From Nocardioides aurantiacus (lineage in GTDB: Bacteria > Actinomycetota > Actinomycetes > Propionibacteriales > Nocardioidaceae), in NCBI RefSeq assembly GCF_003752505.1, contig NZ_RKHO01000001.1, forward strand, positions 3,162,001-3,226,000: a stretch of DNA of 64,000 nt, in the 5' to 3' direction. The translations under genes and the position numbers were made by a program. Shown one piece after another: positions 57,186 to 64,000 of the stretch; within the stretch, counting starts at the first letter, position 1, and every line of letters begins with the position of its first letter. The notes beneath the pieces were generated by a model that was not told the DNA's origin, made no database searches, and saw only the letters and a list, made by a program, of their open reading frames with translations.

Positions 57186-58058
57186 ATGACGAACTCCGAC
57201 CTGGGCTCCCTCGGCTCCCTGCCCGTCCACCGCAGGGGGTACGGCGCGATGCAGCTCCCCGGCCCCGGCGTGATGGGCCCGCCCCGCGACCGCGACGAGG
57301 CGCTCGGCGTGCTCCGCCGGGCCGTCGAGCTGGGCGTCGACCACGTCGACACCTCGCAGTTCTACGGGCCCGACGTCGCCAACGAGCTGATCCACGACGC
57401 ACTGCACCCCTACCCGGAGTCGCTGGTGCTGGTCTCCAAGGTCGGCGCCCGGCGCGACGCCGAGGGCGCCTGGCTCCCCGCGCAGCGGCCCGAGGAGCTG
57501 CGGAGCGGGGTCGAGGACAACCTGCGCACGCTCGACGTCGAACGGCTCGGCGCGGTCAACCTGCGGCTGATGGACGCCGGCCACGACGTGCCGGCCGACC
57601 AGCTCGTGCCCCTGGAGGACCAGCTCGCCGAGATGGTGGCGCTGCGCGAGGAGGGCAAGATCGGCGGTGTCGGGCTGTCCAACGTGACGCTCGAGCAGGT
57701 GCGCGCGGCCGTGGAGACGACCGAGGTCGTCTGCGTCCAGAACCCGTTCAGCCTCGTCGACCAGCACGACCTCGACGTGCTCGACCTGTGCGCCGGGCTC
57801 GGCATCGCCTACGTGCCGTTCTTCCCGCTCGGCTCGGCCTTCCCGGGCATGCCCAAGGTCAGCGACGACCCGCGGGTCGTGGCGGTGGCGAGGCGCCGCG
57901 GCATCACCCCCGCCCAGGTCGGCCTGGCCTGGCTGCTTGCGCTCCGCGACAACGTGCTCCTCATCCCGGGCACCTCGCGGGTGGCCCACCTCGAGGAGAA
58001 CCTCGCCGTGCGCGGCGTCGAGCTCACCGAGGACGACCTGGCCGAGCTCGCCGGCTGA
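57186..58058 (+). CDS. Aldo/keto reductase
   Basis: 290 residues, TIM-barrel AKR. GVDHVDTSQFYGPDVANELI holds catalytic Asp and Tyr, SLVLVSKVGARR the Lys, and NLRLMDAG takes the place of the usual His (Leu/Arg here, a change from the common YxxH). EGKIGGVGLSNVTLEQV and the NADPH loop IPGTSRVAHLEENL follow. Reduces carbonyls with NADPH; substrate unknown. It ends 4 bp from the convergent prfC gene. ATG start. Confidence 0.9.
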   Translation: MTNSDLGSLGSLPVHRRGYGAMQLPGPGVMGPPRDRDEALGVLRRAVELGVDHVDTSQFYGPDVANELIHDALHPYPESLVLVSKVGARRDAEGAWLPAQRPEELRSGVEDNLRTLDVERLGAVNLRLMDAGHDVPADQLVPLEDQLAEMVALREEGKIGGVGLSNVTLEQVRAAVETTEVVCVQNPFSLVDQHDLDVLDLCAGLGIAYVPFFPLGSAFPGMPKVSDDPRVVAVARRRGITPAQVGLAWLLALRDNVLLIPGTSRVAHLEENLAVRGVELTEDDLAELAG

Positions 58059-58062
58059 GGGC

Positions 58063-59718
58063 TCAGCGCTCCCCGGCGAGCAGCGGCTCGAGGGTGAGGT
58101 CGGGGTGGTCGCGCTCCATCACGCTCATCCGCCACTTGTCGGGCGCGAGCACCAGCAGGGTGCCGTCGTTGCGCTCGAGCACCTCCACCCCGCGGACGCC
58201 GGCGAAGGTGGGTGCCGAGGCGGCATCGGTGCGGCGGGCCTGGCTGTAGCCCAGCGTCTCCAGGCGGATCGCCGCACCGAACTCGTCGGCCATCCGCGCC
58301 GAGGCGACCTCGAACTGCATCGGGCCGACCGCGGCGAGCACCGGCGACTGGTTGCCCCGCAGGTCCGAGCGCAGCACCTGCACCACGCCCTCGCCGTCGA
58401 GCTGGTCGATCCCACGCTGGAACTGCTTGAACCGACCGCGGTCGACGGCGGTCGCCACGGCGAAGTGCTCGGGGGCGAAGGTCGCGATCGGCGGGAACTG
58501 CACCGGCTCGTCGACGTAGATGGTGTCGCCGATCTTGAGGGCGTTGGCGTTGACCAGGCCCACGATGTCGCCGGGGTACGCCGTGTCGAGGACCGCTCGG
58601 TCGCGACCGAAGACGCTCTGGGCGTACTTGGTCGCGAACGGCCGGCCGCTCTGCGCGTGCACCACGACCATGCCGCGCTCGAAGACGCCGGAGCAGACCC
58701 GGGCGAAGGCCAGCCGGTCGCGGTGGTTGGTGTCCATCCCCGCCTGGACCTTGAAGACGAAGGCGCTGAACGGCGCGGTCACCTCCCGTACCTCGGCGGG
58801 CCGGCCGTCGGCGTCCTCCGTGCCGTGGTGGAACGGCGCCGCCGGGGGCGCCAGCTCGACCAGCGTCTCCAGGATGGTGGCGACGCCGAAGTTGAGGATC
58901 GCCGAGGCGAACAGCACGGGTGTGGTGAACCCGGACAGGAAGAGGTCCTGGTCGTGGTCGGCGCCGTCGGCCGCGAGCAGCTCGGACTCCTCGACGCTGG
59001 TCGTCCAGACGTCGCCCTCGCGCTGCTCGGCCGCGCCGGCGTCCAGCCGCTCCTCCGGAGCGCGGGTCGCACCGCCCGCGGTGCGGGTGTAGGCGACGTA
59101 GCCGCCGGTGCGGCGGTCGAGCACACCGCGGAAGTCGCCCGCGATGCCGACCGGCCAGGTCAGCGGCGTCGGCACCAGCCCGATCTGGTCCTGGATCTCC
59201 TCCATCAGCGCCAGCGGGTCCAGGCCCGGACGGTCCCACTTGTTGATGACGGTGATGACCGGGATGCCGCGGGCCTTGCAGACCCGGAACAGCTTGAGCG
59301 TCTGCGGCTCCAGCCCCTTGGCCGCGTCGACCAGCATCACGGCCGCGTCGACGGCCGAGAGCACGCGGTAGGTGTCCTCGGAGAAGTCGGAGTGACCGGG
59401 GGTGTCGACCAGGTTGACGACGTGCTCGCCGTAGGCGAACTGCAGCGCCGCCGAGGTGATGGAGATGCCGCGGGCCTTCTCCATGTCCATCCAGTCCGAG
59501 ACGGTCGCGCGGCGGCCGGCCTTGCCGTGCACGGCACCCGCCTCGTTGATGACCTGGGCGTGCAGCGCCAGCGCCTCGGTCAGCGTCGACTTGCCGGCGT
59601 CGGGGTGGCTGATGACGGCGAACGTGCGGCGGCGCAGCGCCTCCCGGCGTACGTCGTCGGTGGCGTGCTGCGAGGCGGACTGCGAGGCGGGCGGCCTGGC
59701 GTCGGTGGGCGTGGGGAT
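58063..59718 (-). CDS. prfC: Peptide chain release factor 3, non-standard start codon
   Basis: 551 residues if started at ATC 59718. GTPase P-loop SHPDAGKST (37-45), DTPGHSDF, NKWDRPG, RF3 domains II/III with AVGPMQFEVASARM. RF3 ejects RF1/RF2 after termination. No ATG, GTG or TTG lies in frame upstream of the P-loop before the TAG at 59758: the first standard start, GTG 59532, would delete it. ATC at 59718 has AGGA six bases upstream; CTG 59748 is the alternative. This echoes the ATT/ATC starts of infC. A sequencing error is also possible. Confidence 0.88.
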   Translation of the reverse strand: MPTPTDARPPASQSASQHATDDVRREALRRRTFAVISHPDAGKSTLTEALALHAQVINEAGAVHGKAGRRATVSDWMDMEKARGISITSAALQFAYGEHVVNLVDTPGHSDFSEDTYRVLSAVDAAVMLVDAAKGLEPQTLKLFRVCKARGIPVITVINKWDRPGLDPLALMEEIQDQIGLVPTPLTWPVGIAGDFRGVLDRRTGGYVAYTRTAGGATRAPEERLDAGAAEQREGDVWTTSVEESELLAADGADHDQDLFLSGFTTPVLFASAILNFGVATILETLVELAPPAAPFHHGTEDADGRPAEVREVTAPFSAFVFKVQAGMDTNHRDRLAFARVCSGVFERGMVVVHAQSGRPFATKYAQSVFGRDRAVLDTAYPGDIVGLVNANALKIGDTIYVDEPVQFPPIATFAPEHFAVATAVDRGRFKQFQRGIDQLDGEGVVQVLRSDLRGNQSPVLAAVGPMQFEVASARMADEFGAAIRLETLGYSQARRTDAASAPTFAGVRGVEVLERNDGTLLVLAPDKWRMSVMERDHPDLTLEPLLAGER

Positions 59719-59774
59719 GACGGGTCCTGGGTTCTCGTGGGCGGGCAGCCTCCCATGCTACGTCGGCGGGCGGC

Positions 59775-61208
59775 TCACCCCGCCGGGCAGCGGGGGTAGA
59801 GCGCCCGGGTGGGGAACAGCCCCGGCGAGGCGTACGCCGCGGGGTCGGTGAAGCGGCAGCCGTACGTCGGGGAGGCGACCGTCGACGCGGTCAGCACGTC
59901 GTCGCCGGCCGGGCGTGCGACCGGGCGGCCCTTCGCGAGCCCGCGGCCCGGGCCGCGCGACTCCACCCAGCGGGTCAGGTCGTCCCAGGCCCGGCCGACC
60001 TCGGTCGGCGTGAACTCGCAGTGGCCGGCGGCGCGGACGGCGCGCTGGACCAGCAGGTCGGAGCGTCCCTGGCGGGCGACCTCGCGGCGGTAGACCTGCT
60101 CCATCGAGAACGGCACGAACAGGTCGCCGAGGCCGTGCAGCGTCATCACCGGCACGCGCGGGCGGCCCTCGATGCGCGGCACCTGGGTGAGCCGGTGGGT
60201 GCGGCGCGACACCGGGTCGGTCGGCGCCACCCGCTGCACGCTGGCGTTCACGTCGACCGGGGCGTTGGGCGCGTAGGTGGTGCGCAGGTTCTGCGCCAGC
60301 CGGCCGGCGTTCTGCGACAGCGGGCCGCCGTTGTCGGGCGTGTAGAGCGTGAACAGGAAGTCCTTCCAGACCGCGAAGGCCTGGTCGGCGCCCGGACGCG
60401 GACCGCCGGAGAGGTTGGTGGTGACCGCGCGCAGCTGCTTGCCCAGCGCGTTGGTGGTGTCCGGCCCGCCCGGCCGCAGCCCGGCCAGCCCCAGCCGCTG
60501 CTGGATCACGGGCACGTCGGCGGTCAGGTAGTCCGCGGGCGGCGGGTAGACCTGGCGGTCGGCGAGGTCCTGGGCCACCAGGTTGTAGCCCAGGAAGTAG
60601 TCGAACAGCTCCTGGTCGCCGAGCACGCCGCACATCGGCAGCGCCCCGTCGTACGCCGTGGGGTACTGCTCGAGCGAGCGGCCGATGACGTGGCCGCCCA
60701 TGGAGACCCCGGCGAGGTAGGTGCGCCGCGGCTCCCGACCGAGCGTCCTCGCGGCGAGGTCGGCCAGGCCCTTGGTGGTGGTGACGCCGGTGCGGACGTC
60801 GTAGTCGTTCTCGGCGTAGCTCGACGCCGCCCAGGCGTAGCCCTGGCGCAGCAGCCGCTCGCGCAGCCCGAACTGCGGCGGGTCGACGGTGAGCACCCGG
60901 CCGGTGCCGCGGTAGCCGTGGGCCCACATCACCAGCTCGCCGTTCCAGCGGGCCGGCACCTCGATGTCGTACGCCGCGTGCTGGTGCACGCCCTGGACCA
61001 CCCGCGTCGGGCGGCCGTCGACGACCAGCGGCGCGAGCGGCGGGTTGACGATCGTGTAGCCCGGCAGCGGCTGGTCGCCCGGGACGGCTGCGGGACGCCC
61101 GGCCTGCCGGACCTCGGCGACGCCGGTGCCCGGCACGAGCGCGAGGGTGGTGGCCGCGGTGACGGCGGCGAGCGCGCCCGCGAGGGCGCGGCGGTGACGG
61201 ACCAGCAT
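59775..61208 (-). CDS. Secreted alpha/beta-hydrolase (esterase/peptidase-like)
   Basis: 477 residues. Signal peptide (ALAGALAAVTAATTLALVPG), then a WNGELVMWAHGYRGTG oxyanion segment, nucleophile GVSMGGH, and the Asp/His part MTLHGLGDLFVPFSMEQVYR ... GHCEFTPTE. Resembles secreted tannase/feruloyl-type or prolyl-peptidase-like hydrolases of actinobacteria. Two Cys near the end (YGCRFTD ... YPRCPAG) may form a disulfide. ATG start with GGAGG before it; TAGGGT at 61259-61264 may be its -10, giving a leader of about 45 nt. Confidence 0.88.
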   Translation of the reverse strand: MLVRHRRALAGALAAVTAATTLALVPGTGVAEVRQAGRPAAVPGDQPLPGYTIVNPPLAPLVVDGRPTRVVQGVHQHAAYDIEVPARWNGELVMWAHGYRGTGRVLTVDPPQFGLRERLLRQGYAWAASSYAENDYDVRTGVTTTKGLADLAARTLGREPRRTYLAGVSMGGHVIGRSLEQYPTAYDGALPMCGVLGDQELFDYFLGYNLVAQDLADRQVYPPPADYLTADVPVIQQRLGLAGLRPGGPDTTNALGKQLRAVTTNLSGGPRPGADQAFAVWKDFLFTLYTPDNGGPLSQNAGRLAQNLRTTYAPNAPVDVNASVQRVAPTDPVSRRTHRLTQVPRIEGRPRVPVMTLHGLGDLFVPFSMEQVYRREVARQGRSDLLVQRAVRAAGHCEFTPTEVGRAWDDLTRWVESRGPGRGLAKGRPVARPAGDDVLTASTVASPTYGCRFTDPAAYASPGLFPTRALYPRCPAG

Positions 61209-61300
61209 GACGACCTCCGAGCAGGACGTGACGGGCGTCACAGTGGCGCCCGGCGCCCACCCTAGACCCGATCCCCACCCGTGGCGCCCCCTGTCGCCGG

Positions 61301-61306
61301 TAGCGT
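61301..61306 (+). promoter_or_regulatory. Predicted -10 (TAGCGT) for membrane protein
   Basis: TAGCGT, 7 nt before the GTG at 61314; leaderless spacing. Confidence 0.5.
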
Positions 61307-61313
61307 CCGCCGT

Positions 61314-62021
61314 GTGAACCGCAGCTGGGCCCTCTCCCCGTGGTTGCAGCTGCCGGTCGGGCTCGTGCTGCTCGCGGCCGGCCTCTACGCCCCCTGGCTC
61401 TTCGACGAGGACCGGCAGCGGGCCGAGGTCGTGGCCTCCGACCGGGTCTGTGCCACCGGCACGGCCGTCGGCGCCGACGACTGCCTGGTGCCGGTGCCCG
61501 GGAGCCTCACCGACCGCCGTGGCCGCACCTCCCAGCGCTACCACTTCGAGCCGGACGACCCGGCGGTCGACGACGCCTGGGTGCGCTTCTCGGGTGACGA
61601 GACCAGCCGGGGCGGGGCGATGCCCACGCTGCTGGCGGGGGCTCCCGTCACGGCGCTGTACGCCGGCGACACGGTCGTCGCGTTCGACGTCGACGGCGAG
61701 CGGGTGGTCGAGATGTCGGGCGAGCCCGGCAGCGACCGGACCACCCTGTGGGCGGGCCTCTGGCTCGGCTCGCTCGGCGCGATGATGCTGCTCGGCGTCT
61801 GGCACCGCCGCACCTCCTGGGACGACTTCCCCCGGCGGGGGCGGACCGGCCTCGTCGGCGCGACCCTGACCACCGTCATGCTCGGGTCGCTCTGCGCTTT
61901 CTTCGCCGGCTCGCTGCGCGCCGAGCTCGTCACGTTCGGCGTGGTCGCCGGTCCGGTGGCGCTGCTCCTGCTCTGGGGCCGGTGGCGGACGCGTCGCCGG
62001 ACGCAGCGGTGGCCCGCCTAG
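61314..62021 (+). CDS. Membrane protein of unknown function
   Basis: 235 residues with an N-terminal helix (WLQLPVGLVLLAAGLYAPWLF), a ~105-residue extracytoplasmic region containing two Cys (VCATGTAVGADDC), then three helices near the end (TLWAGLWLGSLGAMMLLGVW; GLVGATLTTVMLGSLCAFFAG; FGVVAGPVALLLLWG). Not recognised. GTG start fixed by TAGCGT upstream; 3' end overlaps the convergent permease by 4 bp. Confidence 0.72.
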   Translation: MNRSWALSPWLQLPVGLVLLAAGLYAPWLFDEDRQRAEVVASDRVCATGTAVGADDCLVPVPGSLTDRRGRTSQRYHFEPDDPAVDDAWVRFSGDETSRGGAMPTLLAGAPVTALYAGDTVVAFDVDGERVVEMSGEPGSDRTTLWAGLWLGSLGAMMLLGVWHRRTSWDDFPRRGRTGLVGATLTTVMLGSLCAFFAGSLRAELVTFGVVAGPVALLLLWGRWRTRRRTQRWPA

Positions 62022-62800
62022 CGCGGGAAGACTCCCGCCAGGTCGCGCCGCACGATCCGGGCGCGGGTCATCAGGCGCAGCATCACGGCGTTGGTGACGG
62101 CCTGCCCCGCCATCAGCCCGACCAGCACCAGCACCTGGGCCGAGGCCGCCTCCAGGGGCGTACCGCCGCCGAGCAGCACGCCGATGAAGGCGCCGGGCAG
62201 CGTCACCAGGCCGACGGTGCGGGTCTGGTCGATGCCGGGCACCAGTGCCTCCCGGGCCGAGGGCTCGACCACCAGGAAGGCCGCCTCGTGCTGCGGCAGC
62301 CCGAGGGCGAGGGCGGCCTCGTAGCGTCCGTGCTGCTGCGCCAGCTCGTCCGACGTACGCCGCCCGGTCAGCGTCGCCGCCGTCATCGTCCCACCGACGA
62401 CGATGCCGGCCACCGGCACGATCCCGGCCCCGGAGAACGGGACCACGCCCGACCCGAGGCTGAGCACCAGCACCGGGAGCGCGCCCGCGGCCACGGCCAG
62501 GCCGACCCACCCGGCCTGGCGCGCCGGCACGTCGACCCGCCTCGTGGCGGTGGCCACCGCCACGGCGTACATCCCGAGGACGACCAGCAGCGACCACCAG
62601 ACCGACGAGAGCGCGGCCGCGATGACCAGCGAGACGGCCGCGAGCTGCACCACCGCCCGCACCGCCGCGACGAGCTGCTCGCGGGCGACGCCGGTGCGGG
62701 CCAGGAGCGAGACGCCGACCGCCAGCGCGACGAGCAGAACCAGCACCACGCCCAGCCGCCAGTCCGGTGCCGGCGCGACCGACCCCGCGAGCAGGATCAT
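62018..62800 (-). CDS. FetB-like ABC permease
   Basis: 260 residues, seven or so membrane helices, UPF0014/FetB family: VPVAGIVVGGTMTAATLTGRRTSDEL, DQTRTVGLVTLPGAFIGVLLGGGTPLEAASAQVLVLVGLMAGQAVTNAVMLRLM. FetB pairs with the ATPase FetA in iron export in E. coli; no ATPase lies here. ATG start overlaps the upstream acetyltransferase stop by 4 nt. Confidence 0.88.
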   Translation of the reverse strand: MILLAGSVAPAPDWRLGVVLVLLVALAVGVSLLARTGVAREQLVAAVRAVVQLAAVSLVIAAALSSVWWSLLVVLGMYAVAVATATRRVDVPARQAGWVGLAVAAGALPVLVLSLGSGVVPFSGAGIVPVAGIVVGGTMTAATLTGRRTSDELAQQHGRYEAALALGLPQHEAAFLVVEPSAREALVPGIDQTRTVGLVTLPGAFIGVLLGGGTPLEAASAQVLVLVGLMAGQAVTNAVMLRLMTRARIVRRDLAGVFPR

Positions 62801-63294
62801 GAGCGCAGACCCAGGACGACCGCGGCGCGGCCGTGGACCACGGCCTCCTGCTCGACCCGCAGCCCGACCTTCTCCGCGACCCGGCGCGAGGGCGCGTTGT
62901 CCGGGACGACGATCGCGACCACGCGCGACTCCCCCACGGCACCGAGGGCCAGCTCCACACAGGCTCGGGCGGCCTCGGTGGCGTACCCGCGCCCCTGCAG
63001 TGCCGCCACCACGTGGTAGCCGACCTCGAGCACCTGCGCCCCGCCCACCGGTTGCCAGGTCAGCCCGCAGTCACCGACGAACTCACCCTCGTGGGTCTCC
63101 AGGACCCACAGCCCGTGGCCGTGCTCCGCGTAGCCGCGCCGGCTCCAGCGGATCCACTCCAGCGCCTCGTCGCGGGTCTTGGGCGCCGGGTAGAAGCGCA
63201 TCACCTCGGGGTCGCCGAGCAGCGCGGCCATCGCGTCGAGGTCGGCCTCCTCCATCTCGCGGAAGCGCAGACGTTCCGTCGGGGCCGGGATCAC
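62797..63294 (-). CDS. GNAT acetyltransferase, RimJ/RimL type
   Basis: 165 residues. TERLRFREMEEADLDAMAALLGDPEVMRFYP is the RimJ/RimL opening, VGYHVVAALQGRGYATEAARACVELALGAVGESRVVAIVVPDNAPSRRVAEKVGL the acetyl-CoA fold. Acceptor unknown. GTG start with TAGCCT 6 nt upstream; first gene of a two-gene operon with the FetB-like permease. Confidence 0.92.
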   Translation of the reverse strand: MIPAPTERLRFREMEEADLDAMAALLGDPEVMRFYPAPKTRDEALEWIRWSRRGYAEHGHGLWVLETHEGEFVGDCGLTWQPVGGAQVLEVGYHVVAALQGRGYATEAARACVELALGAVGESRVVAIVVPDNAPSRRVAEKVGLRVEQEAVVHGRAAVVLGLRS

Positions 63295-63300
63295 GCGGTC

Positions 63301-63306
63301 AGGCTA
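63301..63306 (-). promoter_or_regulatory. Predicted -10 (TAGCCT) for GNAT-FetB operon
   Basis: TAGCCT, 6 nt before the GTG at 63294, just past the ychF terminator. Confidence 0.5.
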
Positions 63307-63325
63307 GGCGGAGACGCCCCTCCCC

Positions 63326-63377
63326 CGAGTCGTGTGGTCCAGCGGGCGCGCTGGCGCCCCCTCACCCACACGACTCG
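63326..63377 (-). terminator. Terminator hairpin after ychF
   Basis: Perfect 12-bp arms, CGAGTCGTGTGG (63326-63337) and CCACACGACTCG (63366-63377), with a GC-rich loop that contains a smaller hairpin (CAGCG/CGCTG). It lies 16 nt past the ychF stop. No U-tract. Confidence 0.55.
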
Positions 63378-63392
63378 CTCGCCGCGGACGCC

Positions 63393-64000
63393 TCAGACGT
63401 TGAAGCGGAACTCCACGACGTCGCCGTCGGCCATGACGTAGTCCTTGCCCTCCATGCGCACCTTGCCGGCGCTCTTGGCGGCGGCCATGGAGCCGGCCTC
63501 GACGAGGTCGTCGAAGGAGACGATCTCGGCCTTGATGAAGCCCTTCTGGAAGTCGGTGTGGATGACGCCGGCGGCCTCGGGCGCGGTGGCGCCCTTGCGG
63601 ACCGTCCAGGCGCGCGACTCCTTGGGGCCGGCGGTGAGGTAGGTCTGCAGGCCGAGGGTGTCGAAGCCGACCCGGGCCAGGACGTCGAGCCCGGGCTCGT
63701 CGACCCCGGTCTCGGCGAGCATCTCGCGCGCCTCCTCGTCGTCGCCGAGCTCGACCAGCTCGGCCTCGAACTTCGCGTCGAGGAAGATCGCCTCGGCCGG
63801 CGCGACGATGTCGCGCATCCGCTGCTTGAGCTCCTCGTCGCCGAGCTCGTCGGCGTCGCAGTTGAAGACGTAGATGTAGGGCTTGGCGGTCAGCAGCGAC
63901 AGCTCGCGGACGAGGTCCCGGTCGATCTTCGTCGAGCTGATCGGCGTACCGGCCTCGAGTGCCTCCAGCGCCTCGCGGGCGGCGGCGAGGTTGGCCGCCT
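63393..64000 (-). CDS. ychF: Redox-regulated ATPase YchF/Ola1, 5' end outside window
   Basis: The last ~202 residues of an Obg-like GTPase/ATPase. AKPYIYVFNCDADELGDEE matches the NxxE variant motif 4 that makes this family prefer ATP; a helical coiled arm precedes and the TGS domain (GLQTYLTAGPKESRAWTVRKGATAPEAAGVIHTDFQKGFIKAEIV ... VRMEGKDYVMADGDVVEFRFNV) closes it. It runs off the right edge; P-loop is outside. Linked to ribosome and oxidative-stress response. Confidence 0.95.
   Translation of the reverse strand, partial: AANLAAAREALEALEAGTPISSTKIDRDLVRELSLLTAKPYIYVFNCDADELGDEELKQRMRDIVAPAEAIFLDAKFEAELVELGDDEEAREMLAETGVDEPGLDVLARVGFDTLGLQTYLTAGPKESRAWTVRKGATAPEAAGVIHTDFQKGFIKAEIVSFDDLVEAGSMAAAKSAGKVRMEGKDYVMADGDVVEFRFNV

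Noticed and set aside
58063-59532. prfC starting at GTG 59532
   Set aside because: This start deletes the GTP-binding loop, which is encoded intact just upstream in the same frame.
1-64000. tRNA, rRNA, prophage or insertion-sequence genes
   Set aside because: None recognised: no transposase, integrase or phage structural motifs and no tRNA-like cloverleaf found by eye, though a tRNA scan would be needed to be certain.

Overview
The window is a stretch of chromosome from a very GC-rich actinobacterium, most likely a Nocardioides-type organism (family Nocardioidaceae; inferred from gene content, not proven). Supporting signs: mycothiol biosynthesis (mshB), an ilvB gene behind a leader-peptide attenuator, a bacterial XPB helicase paired with a helicase-associated-domain protein, a form II CoxSLM cluster, an actinobacterial carotenoid set (crtE/I/B, crtU, split cyclase crtYc/crtYd) and many GTG starts and GTGA stop/start overlaps. 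About twenty genes have a TANNNT hexamer 6-8 nt before the start codon, the signature of leaderless transcription. No rRNA, tRNA, CRISPR array, prophage or insertion-sequence transposase was found.

Layout. 1-10.1 kb: ilvB (cut by the window edge) with its attenuator, a PCD-VOC fusion, a cold-shock protein, a HAD-LarE fusion, an AGE-family epimerase, a DUF885 protein, a membrane protein and an acyl-CoA synthetase, nearly all on the minus strand. 10.1-14.2 kb: a transporter fragment among short palindromes, then a secreted DUF4394 protein with an ECF sigma/anti-sigma pair, a YGSN-motif protein and a YdeI-like protein. 14.2-18.3 kb: a PucR-type regulator, 3-hydroxybutyrate dehydrogenase and an MHS transporter. 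18.4-24 kb: helicase-associated protein, XPB helicase and serA. 24-30 kb: CutC-like protein, GntR/UTRA regulator and an FtsX/MacB-type ABC exporter. 30.1-38.5 kb: carotenoid locus in two convergent blocks (idi-crtE-crtI-crtB::Rieske oxygenase on plus; crtYc-crtYd-methyltransferase-crtU on minus), predicted to make an aromatic carotenoid of the isorenieratene type, possibly oxygenated. 38.5-43.2 kb: coxS-coxL-coxM-coxG. 43.2-46.7 kb: lysine/diaminopimelate genes dapD and dapC with ferredoxin fdxA. 46.7-64 kb: acetyltransferases, lipase, VanW protein, mshB, Nudix hydrolase, transglycosylase, thioesterase, histidine kinase, aldo/keto reductase, release factor 3, secreted esterase, FetB-like permease and ychF (cut by the window edge).

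The most unusual features are: (1) a 628-residue fusion of phytoene synthase with a complete Rieske non-haem iron oxygenase; (2) two unrelated families of dispersed palindromic elements, each in two copies, with all four copies between convergent gene ends; (3) a release factor 3 gene with no standard start codon upstream of its P-loop, where an ATC sits at ideal distance from a Shine-Dalgarno; (4) a HAD phosphatase fused to a three-cysteine LarE; and (5) several further palindromic structures (tandem 44-bp units near 10.4 kb, dyads before XPB, a large cruciform before serA). Functions are read from motifs and memory of protein families; no database search was possible.
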